Shown in pieces: positions 5,613 to 11,111 of a stretch of DNA of 11,111 nucleotides. Source of the stretch: Spirochaetia bacterium. GTDB taxonomy: Bacteria; Spirochaetota; Spirochaetia; Sphaerochaetales; Sphaerochaetaceae. Made by a program: the position numbers and the translations under genes. Under the pieces are notes generated by a model. The model had not been told where the DNA came from. It searched no databases and saw only the letters and a program-made list of their open reading frames with translations. The stretch is from contig SABI01000064.1 in assembly GCA_009929055.1 (NCBI GenBank), forward strand, positions 1 to 11,111. Direction: 5' to 3'. The stretch's first letter is position 1, and every line of letters begins with the position of its first letter.

Positions 5613-6749
5613 ATGAAGAAAATTTTATCCGTTTTATCGGTTATACTCATTGTAGGAATCTTATTTGTTTCCTGCGGGAAAAAAGAAGAAGTCGCCAAAG
5701 TTGTTACATCTGAGGCCCCCGCTGCCGAAGCAAAAGCTGCAGAGCCAGTAAAAGCTCTGTTAAAAGTTGGTATGGTAACTGATGCAGGTACCATTGATGA
5801 CAAATCTTTTAACCAAGGAACTTGGGAAGGGATTTTGAAAGCAGAAAAAGAAGGTATTATTACAGCTAAGTATCTAAAACCATCAGGAACTACTGAAGCT
5901 GATTACCTTAAAGAAATTGGTAACTTGTATGATGCAGGATATCACTTCATCATTACTCCTGGATTCAAATTTGAAACAGCCATTTTTGAAGCACAAGATA
6001 AATGGAAAGATGCTAAGTTTGTTATCCTCGATGGAGAACCTCACTCAGCAGACTACTCAGTATTCCGCATTGAAGATAATGTTGTTGGAGTATACTGGGC
6101 AGAACAAGAGAGTGGATTCTTAGCTGGTGTTGCAGCTGCGCTACAAATTAAGAAAGGTGAATTTGGATTTATTGGTGGAATGGAAATTCCAGCAGTACAA
6201 AAATTCAACTGGGGATTCCAACAAGGAATCAAATATGCGAATGCTAATCTAGGAACAACTATTGCTCTTAAAGCTGAAAATGTAATTTATCAAGGATCTT
6301 TTGATAACGTAGCAGCTGGACAACAAATTGCAGCTAGTATGTATGACAAAGGTGTTAATGTAATCTTTGCAGCAGCTGGTGGAGTTGGTGTTGGTGCTAT
6401 TAACGAAGCTAAAGCTCGTGCAACAGCTGGTAAGAGTGTATGGATTATTGGTGTTGATGTAGACCAATACCCAGAAGGACTCCTCCCAAATGGAAAATCA
6501 ATCATTCTTACAAGTGCAATGAAATACTTAGATCGTGCTTCTTATGATATGATTAAAGCAGAACTTGCAGGTACTTTCCCAGGTGGAGAGGTCTTACGAC
6601 TTAACGCTGCAAATGATGGAATCGGCATTCCTGTAAAAAATCCTAACCTTAGTGATGAAGTACAAGCACAAGTTGCTGCTATGTATCAAAAACTAAAGAG
6701 TGGAGAAGTAAAAGTTGCCGACACTCAAGTAGCTGGTTTATTTAAATAA
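5613..6749 (+). CDS. BMP/PnrA-like nucleoside-binding lipoprotein
   Basis: A 378-residue substrate-binding lipoprotein of the basic membrane protein family. The signal peptide has KK at 2-3, a hydrophobic core at about 5-19 and the lipobox FVSC, so C21 would be lipidated. An Ala/Glu/Lys-rich tether (about 22-48) leads to the binding domain. VGMVTDAGTIDDKSFNQ (52-68) is the family signature and matches Treponema pallidum PnrA (TP0319), a purine nucleoside receptor. GVDVDQYPEG (280-289) matches the segment where PnrA has a ribose-contacting Asp. FPGG (322-325) and GIGIP (336-340) also match. It should bind nucleosides outside the inner membrane and hand them to the ABC transporter encoded next. 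AGGAG lies six bases before the ATG. A hairpin after the stop may raise its message over the downstream genes. Nucleoside specificity is inferred from homology and neighbours. Confidence 0.93.
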   Translation: MKKILSVLSVILIVGILFVSCGKKEEVAKVVTSEAPAAEAKAAEPVKALLKVGMVTDAGTIDDKSFNQGTWEGILKAEKEGIITAKYLKPSGTTEADYLKEIGNLYDAGYHFIITPGFKFETAIFEAQDKWKDAKFVILDGEPHSADYSVFRIEDNVVGVYWAEQESGFLAGVAAALQIKKGEFGFIGGMEIPAVQKFNWGFQQGIKYANANLGTTIALKAENVIYQGSFDNVAAGQQIAASMYDKGVNVIFAAAGGVGVGAINEAKARATAGKSVWIIGVDVDQYPEGLLPNGKSIILTSAMKYLDRASYDMIKAELAGTFPGGEVLRLNAANDGIGIPVKNPNLSDEVQAQVAAMYQKLKSGEVKVADTQVAGLFK

Positions 6750-6774
6750 ACTGATTTGATTATAGTTATCTATC

Positions 6775-6801
6775 CAAGGGCCGCCACATAGGCGGCTCTT
6801 G
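6775..6801 (+). other. Stable hairpin between lipoprotein and ATPase genes
   Basis: An 11-base-pair stem, CAAGGGCCGCC with GGCGGCTCTTG, carries one G-U pair and a five-base ACATA loop. No T-run follows (next bases TAATCTTAAG), so it is not a standard terminator. In binding-protein transporter operons such stems often protect the upstream message or cause partial termination, giving more binding protein than permease; that is the likely role here. It is GC-rich compared with its surroundings. Confidence 0.7.
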
Positions 6802-6822
6802 TAATCTTAAGTTGTAATTTAT

Positions 6823-6838
6823 GCACAATGTATTGTGC
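6823..6838 (+). repeat. Perfect inverted repeat GCACAAT-GT-ATTGTGC
   Basis: Two perfect seven-base arms are separated by two bases, ending 20 bases before the ATPase start and just upstream of its AAGGAG (6843-6848). The compact symmetry is typical of a dimeric repressor's operator. As RNA it could instead form a six-base stem with a TGTA loop next to the ribosome site. No clear promoter was found immediately around it. Confidence 0.5.
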
Positions 6839-6858
6839 CCTCAAGGAGCTAAAGCCCA

Positions 6859-8379
6859 ATGAGTCATGTAATTGAGATGTTAAACATCCGAAAAGAATTT
6901 CCAGGAATTGTTGCTAATGATGATATTACCCTTCAAGTTGAAAAAGGGGAAGTTCATGCAATACTTGGAGAAAATGGTGCTGGGAAATCTACCCTTATGT
7001 CAATTTTATTTGGTCTATATCATGCTGATAAGGGGGTAATTAAGGTGCGCGGTAAAGAAGTGAGAATCACAAACCCCAACGATGCAAACGATTTGGGAAT
7101 TGGGATGGTTCATCAACACTTTCAACTTGTTCAAAACTTTACTGTGACCGAAAATATCATTTTAGGAAAAGAAGGCCATTTTGTTCTCGATAGAAAGGGA
7201 GCTGGAAAGAAGATTAAGGCTCTGAGTGAACAATATGGATTAATGATTGATCCTTCTTCTGTTATCGAAGATATTAGTGTAGGAATGCAACAGAGAGTTG
7301 AAATTTTAAAGATGCTTTATCGTGATGCTGAAATTCTTATCTTTGATGAACCTACTGCAGTTCTTACCCCTCAAGAAATTGAGGAGTTAATGCAGATTAT
7401 GAAAAATATGATTAAAGAGGGGAAGTCAGTTCTCCTTATTACCCATAAACTTGATGAAATTAAAGCTGTAGCAAATCGTTGTACCATTATTAGACGAGGG
7501 AAGATGATAGGTGTTGTTGATGTCGCTTCCACTAGCCAAGCTGAGATGGCTTCTATGATGGTAGGGCGTCCTGTTAACTTTAAAGTTGATAAAAAACCAA
7601 TGGAGACAGGTTCTACTGTCTTAGAGATCAACCATCTCAATGTGTTTAATGTGAAAAAATATTTTGCTGTAAAAGATTTTTCTCTTAAGATCGCAAGAGG
7701 AGAAATTGTTGGATTAGCTGGTGTTGATGGAAATGGACAAAGTGAACTCATTGAGGCTATTACAGGACTGCGCCCTATAGAGTCTGGTTCTATTAGCTTT
7801 AATGGAGAGAAATTTACTCACCTCTCTATTAGGGAGAGAAATGAGGCTGGTCTTGGCCATATCCCAGAAGATAGACAAAAACTAGGCTTAATCATGGACT
7901 CTTCCATTAGTGATAATATGGTGATAAAAGAGTACTACAGATCCCCTTTTAGTAAAAATGGTATTCTTGATCAAAAGAAGATTGATGTTCATGCACAAGA
8001 AATATGTGATGCTTTTGATGTAAGAAGTGGGGAGGGGATTTTTTCTCATGCTGGAAAACTTTCTGGTGGAAATCAACAAAAGGCTATTGTAGGAAGAGAG
8101 ATGGTATTAGAACCTGATTTAATTATTGCTGTACAACCTACTAGAGGACTCGATGTTGGTGCTATTGAATATATACATAAGCGTCTTGTGGAACACCGGA
8201 ATAAAGGGAAATCAGTTCTCCTTGTCTCCTTTGAGCTTGATGAAATATTTAATCTGTCAGACAGAATTGCTGTTATGAATAGCGGTGAGCTTATTGATGT
8301 CGTTTTTACTAAAGAGACAAATGAACAAGAAGTTGGTCTTATGATGGCTGGAGTGAAGAATAAGGAGACGGCAAAATGA
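6859..8379 (+). CDS. Nucleoside ABC transporter ATPase with two ABC domains
   Basis: A 506-residue protein holding two ABC cassettes in tandem, as in the PnrC/YufO and ribose-type ATPases. Domain 1 has Walker A GENGAGKST (37-45), the Q-loop at HQHFQ (85-89), a signature-like SVGMQQR (140-146), Walker B IFDEPT (161-166) and H-loop H196. Domain 2 is degenerate: its Walker A reads GVDGNGQS (288-295) without lysine, the signature SGGNQQ (402-407) is intact, and Walker B ends in VQPT (425-428) with Gln in place of the catalytic Glu. Hydrolysis should therefore rest on site 1, as is usual in this family. It powers the two permeases that follow. AAGGAG lies ten bases before the ATG. The stop overlaps the next start as ATGA. 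Confidence 0.95.
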   Translation: MSHVIEMLNIRKEFPGIVANDDITLQVEKGEVHAILGENGAGKSTLMSILFGLYHADKGVIKVRGKEVRITNPNDANDLGIGMVHQHFQLVQNFTVTENIILGKEGHFVLDRKGAGKKIKALSEQYGLMIDPSSVIEDISVGMQQRVEILKMLYRDAEILIFDEPTAVLTPQEIEELMQIMKNMIKEGKSVLLITHKLDEIKAVANRCTIIRRGKMIGVVDVASTSQAEMASMMVGRPVNFKVDKKPMETGSTVLEINHLNVFNVKKYFAVKDFSLKIARGEIVGLAGVDGNGQSELIEAITGLRPIESGSISFNGEKFTHLSIRERNEAGLGHIPEDRQKLGLIMDSSISDNMVIKEYYRSPFSKNGILDQKKIDVHAQEICDAFDVRSGEGIFSHAGKLSGGNQQKAIVGREMVLEPDLIIAVQPTRGLDVGAIEYIHKRLVEHRNKGKSVLLVSFELDEIFNLSDRIAVMNSGELIDVVFTKETNEQEVGLMMAGVKNKETAK

Positions 8380-9470
8380 GTAAAAGAATAAAAAGTAATG
8401 CATTTTTAATTGCCATTTCCGCTGTTGTTCTCGGCCTCATCGCAGGTGGGTTGTTAATGATCTCTATAGGAAGTAACCCTTTTGAAGGATTCTATTTCCT
8501 CTTTAGAGGAGGCCTGATGAGTACAGAGAGGGTGGGCAATACAATTGCTACTGCCATTACCCTTATGCTTGTCGGTCTTAGTGTAGCCTTTGCTTTCAAA
8601 ACGGGTCTTTTTAATATTGGAGCTTCAGGGCAGATGTTGATAGGAGGACTTGCTGCTACGATGGTTGCTCACTATATTTTTATCCCACGTCCCCTATATC
8701 TTCTCGTAATTATCGTTGCTTCTTTCCTTGCTGGAGCAGTGTGGGGAATTATTCCAGGGTTTTTGAAAGCAAAGTTCAATGTGCATGAAGTTGTTGCAAC
8801 AATTATGATGAACTGGATAGCCTATTGGTCAATTTTCTATTTTGTTCCAGCTTATCTTAAAGGACCTTCTCTTGAGACTGAATCAAAGTCTATTGCGATT
8901 GAACAATCCCTTAGATCCCCATTTCTTACTAAGATTTTTGGAGGTGGCTCCATTAACTTAGGAATTGTGGTTGCTATTGTGTCAGTTATAGTAATTAAAT
9001 TCATTCTCGACAAAACTACCCTTGGATTTGAATTAAAGGCGGTAGGTTCTAACCGTTATTGTGCTGAGTATGCAGGTATTAAAGTAAATCGGAACGTCAT
9101 CATTTCAATGATGATAGCAGGTGGACTCGCTGGCTTAGCAGGGATGACTTACTACACAGGGTATTCACGAAACATGCAAATCGGAGTTCTCCCTCAAATG
9201 GGCTTTGATGGGATTGCAGTAGCTCTCTTAGGAGCTTCAAACCCTATTGGGGTATTCTTCTCTGCCCTCTTCTTTGGGTTGTTACAATCGGGAAAAGGGT
9301 TTATGAATGCGATGACTGATGTCCCCCCTGAAATAGCAGATACCATTATTGCAACTATTATCTATTTTACTGCAACAAGTGTCCTTTTTAGTAAGTTTTG
9401 GGATCGTGTTGGTAAGAAAAGTAGGAGACGAAAAGAAGACTCCTCAGCTAAAAAGGAGAGTGTAAAATGA
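8376..9470 (+). CDS. Nucleoside ABC transporter permease 1 (PnrD/YufP-like)
   Basis: A 364-residue inner-membrane protein of the BPD_transp_2 family. It has a hydrophobic N-terminal segment (about 10-30) and several further membrane segments, including 58-75, 106-127, 194-210, 241-260 and 318-338. Family blocks are TGLFNIGASGQ (76-86), EVVATIMMNW (138-147), GFELKAVGSN with the following AEYAGI (217-235), a cytoplasmic loop expected to contact the ATPase, and GFDGIAVALLG (276-286). The C-terminal tail (346-364) is highly charged. It forms half of the translocation path. Its ATG overlaps the ATPase stop as ATGA, with AAGGAG eight bases upstream, so translation is coupled. Confidence 0.94.
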   Translation: MSKRIKSNAFLIAISAVVLGLIAGGLLMISIGSNPFEGFYFLFRGGLMSTERVGNTIATAITLMLVGLSVAFAFKTGLFNIGASGQMLIGGLAATMVAHYIFIPRPLYLLVIIVASFLAGAVWGIIPGFLKAKFNVHEVVATIMMNWIAYWSIFYFVPAYLKGPSLETESKSIAIEQSLRSPFLTKIFGGGSINLGIVVAIVSVIVIKFILDKTTLGFELKAVGSNRYCAEYAGIKVNRNVIISMMIAGGLAGLAGMTYYTGYSRNMQIGVLPQMGFDGIAVALLGASNPIGVFFSALFFGLLQSGKGFMNAMTDVPPEIADTIIATIIYFTATSVLFSKFWDRVGKKSRRRKEDSSAKKESVK

Positions 9471-10492
9471 GTAATAATAACAAAACTAAAACAATTTTTG
9501 CTAATTACAAAGCTCTCATCATTGTAGTAGCTATTCTTGTTCTCCTTGCCATCTCTTCAATGAACCATCTTGTTCGACTCATTATGCCATATGCTATTGC
9601 ATATACGATTCCTTTGTTAATCACATCCTTAGGTGGCTTGTATAGTGAACGTAGTGGAGTGACAAACTTAGGGTTAGAAGGGTTGATGCTTGTTGGGTAT
9701 TTTGCTTCTGCTCTGACAATTAATCTTACTGAACAAGTTGCTTATAGTATTTCTCTCCCTTTAGGGCTCTTAGCAGGAGTTCTTGCTGGGGCTCTTTTCT
9801 CTATGCTCCATGCCTTTGCTTCTATTAACTTGAAGGCAGACCAAATTATTAGTGGAACAGCTATAAATATGCTCGCTACGGCTCTTACTGTCTATTTAGC
9901 AAGGACGATTGCTGGAAGTGGAAACATTCGGATAATGCTTGGAATTGTGAGACAAGATATTCCTCTTCTTAGTAAAATTCCTGGTATTGGGACTCTCTTC
10001 TTTACTCAAACATATTGGTCAACATGGGTTGTTCTTATTATTTGGGGCTTATCATGGTTCTTATTGTATAAAACTTCATTTGGCCTAAGACTCAGAGCAT
10101 GTGGAGAACATCCTTCTGCTGTTGCCTCAGCTGGTGTAAATGTATACAAGATGCGCTATTTTGGTGTTGGAATGAGTGGAGCTCTTGCTGGGTTAGGTGG
10201 AGCAATCATTTTAGTCACCTATAGTGGAGAGTTTAATGGAACAGTCGCTGGTCTTGGATTCCTCTCTATTGCAGCCCTTATTTTTGGACAATGGAAACCT
10301 TTAGGAATATTAGGTGCAACATTCTTCTTTGGTACTGCTACTACAATTGCGAACGTCTCACAGGTAATCCCACAATTTGGAGTGATTCCTCCAGTTATCT
10401 TTAAAGTATTTCCTTATGTGATAACATTACTTGCCCTTGTGGCATTCTCAAAACGATCGAGTGCCCCTAAGGCTATAGGTCAACCATTCTAA
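9467..10492 (+). CDS. Nucleoside ABC transporter permease 2 (PnrE/YufQ-like)
   Basis: A 341-residue inner-membrane protein, the usual second permease of BMP-type nucleoside transporters. The block GGLYSERSGVTNLGLEG (56-72) is typical of this subunit. ADQIISGTAINMLA (124-137), FGLRLRACGEHPSAVASAG (205-223), the probable ATPase-contact loop, and LIFGQWKPLG (271-280) also fit. Membrane segments include about 15-31, 96-118, 184-200, 234-251 and 311-327. It pairs with permease 1 to form the channel. The start overlaps the stop of permease 1 as ATGA, with AAGGAG eight bases upstream. A gap of 14 bases leads to the purine nucleoside phosphorylase gene. Confidence 0.94.
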   Translation: MSNNNKTKTIFANYKALIIVVAILVLLAISSMNHLVRLIMPYAIAYTIPLLITSLGGLYSERSGVTNLGLEGLMLVGYFASALTINLTEQVAYSISLPLGLLAGVLAGALFSMLHAFASINLKADQIISGTAINMLATALTVYLARTIAGSGNIRIMLGIVRQDIPLLSKIPGIGTLFFTQTYWSTWVVLIIWGLSWFLLYKTSFGLRLRACGEHPSAVASAGVNVYKMRYFGVGMSGALAGLGGAIILVTYSGEFNGTVAGLGFLSIAALIFGQWKPLGILGATFFFGTATTIANVSQVIPQFGVIPPVIFKVFPYVITLLALVAFSKRSSAPKAIGQPF

Positions 10493-10506
10493 AAGGAGTT
10501 ACATTG

Positions 10507-11111
10507 ATGACACAGTTAAAAGAAAAGTTAGTTGCTGCCTCAAATTATGTACTATCACAGATAGGAAAAGAGCGAGTCCATATCGGCATGATCTTAGGTT
10601 CAGGCCTTGGAGTGATGGCAAAAGAGTTAACAGAGGCGATAACAATTGATTATAAAGATATTCCTCACTTTCCTATCTCTACTGTTCCAGGACATGCAGG
10701 GACTCTTGTAACAGGCTATTTAGAGGGAAAGAGGGTTATGGTGATGAACGGGAGGTTCCACTACTATGAAGGGCATAGTATGGATACTCTCGTATTCCCT
10801 ATTCAAATGATGAAGATGTTAGGGATTAATGATCTTCTTGTTACAAATGCAGCTGGGTGTGTAAATACTTCTTGGTCTCAAGGAGATTTGATGGTGATAT
10901 CAGATCATATCAAACTTATTGCTGATAATCCTCTTAGAGGAGAGAATGATGACTCCCTAGGGGAGAGGTTTTTTGATATGTCTACTGCCTATTCAAAAGA
11001 GCTCCGATTATTGGCTAGTACATGTGCAGCAAAGGTAGGAGTTCCATTAAGGGAAGGGATTTATCAATTCTTCTCAGGCCCCTCTTTTGAAACTCCAGCA
11101 GAAGTGAGACT
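10507..11111 (+). CDS. Purine nucleoside phosphorylase, 3' part beyond window
   Basis: The first 201 codons of a trimeric-type (inosine/guanosine) purine nucleoside phosphorylase, open to the window edge; the family is about 270-290 residues. It splits purine (deoxy)nucleosides with phosphate to give base and (deoxy)ribose-1-phosphate. Visible are the phosphate-binding GSGLG (31-35), PGHAG with H63, GRFHYYEGH (82-90) with R83, H85, Y87 and E88, TNAAG (113-117), and GPSFETPAE (191-199) with the purine-binding F194/E195 pair. Residue 118 is Cys where human PNP has Gly. The C-terminal base-specificity residue (Asn in the 6-oxopurine enzymes) lies outside. AAGGAG (10493-10498) is eight bases before the ATG; a TTG just before it is a possible but less likely start. 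It is the fifth gene of the transporter operon. Confidence 0.93.
   Translation, partial: MTQLKEKLVAASNYVLSQIGKERVHIGMILGSGLGVMAKELTEAITIDYKDIPHFPISTVPGHAGTLVTGYLEGKRVMVMNGRFHYYEGHSMDTLVFPIQMMKMLGINDLLVTNAAGCVNTSWSQGDLMVISDHIKLIADNPLRGENDDSLGERFFDMSTAYSKELRLLASTCAAKVGVPLREGIYQFFSGPSFETPAEVR

Noticed and set aside
6249..6505. Two overlapping minus-strand frames of about 71 codons within the lipoprotein gene
   Set aside because: Both are antisense to a clearly conserved coding region and rich in Ser, Thr, Ala and Pro by codon mirroring. No promoter or ribosome site was seen.
6775..6801. Hairpin as a full rho-independent terminator of the lipoprotein gene
   Set aside because: The stem is strong but no T-run follows, and the ATPase and permease genes downstream have no clear promoter of their own, so full termination is unlikely.
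7371..7751. A 126-codon minus-strand frame within the ATPase gene
   Set aside because: It is antisense to conserved ABC motifs, has no recognisable domain, and its composition is explained by the opposite strand.

Overview
The window looks like an AT-rich bacterial chromosome, most likely a spirochaete. This is inference, resting on a PnrA-like basic membrane lipoprotein with a spirochaete-type lipobox (FVSC, acyl-Cys at residue 21) and its BMP-type nucleoside ABC transporter, an arrangement known from Treponema. Start sites on the + strand carry strong AGGAG ribosome binding sites, and UGA is used as an ordinary stop. Nothing in the window indicates a mobile element or CRISPR array.

Layout. 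(1) Positions 1-547, minus strand: five tRNA genes read leftward from one good promoter (562-591), in the order Ser(TGA), Ser(GCT), Arg(GCG), Ser(CGA), Ser(GGA). The last loses its final 3' bases at the window edge. Together these are serine tRNAs for all six serine codons plus an arginine tRNA with an unusual GCG anticodon. (2) 742-1998, plus strand: a membrane-embedded M28 zinc peptidase whose transmembrane segments are inserted inside the catalytic domain. (3) 1973-3603, minus strand: a YigZ/IMPACT protein overlapping the peptidase gene tail to tail, then a membrane-anchored zinc-ribbon/Nudix fusion whose C-terminal half resembles the nucleotide-pool sanitiser MTH1. The Nudix gene has its own terminator, and yigZ has its own promoter. 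(4) 3704 to the right edge, plus strand: a nucleoside-salvage locus. It contains deoC, an enlarged thymidine-kinase-like protein, a likely weak terminator, a strong promoter, a PnrA/BMP nucleoside-binding lipoprotein, a hairpin and a perfect inverted repeat, a double-ABC ATPase, two permeases (each joined to the previous gene by an ATGA overlap) and the first 201 codons of a purine nucleoside phosphorylase.

How the genes work together. The lipoprotein, ATPase and two permeases would bring (deoxy)nucleosides into the cell. The phosphorylase would split purine nucleosides into base and (deoxy)ribose-1-phosphate. DeoC would cleave deoxyribose-5-phosphate to acetaldehyde and glyceraldehyde-3-phosphate, and the kinase-like protein would trap thymidine as TMP. 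The phosphopentomutase needed to join PNP to DeoC is not seen here. The MTH1-like Nudix protein, divergently transcribed from deoC, would fit nucleotide-pool cleaning.

The items most worth a second look are the TM/zinc-ribbon/MTH1-like Nudix fusion, the M28 peptidase with membrane helices inserted in its catalytic domain, the thymidine-kinase-like protein with a long C-terminal extension, the tRNA-Arg(GCG) within a serine tRNA cluster, and the inverted repeat before the transporter ATPase.
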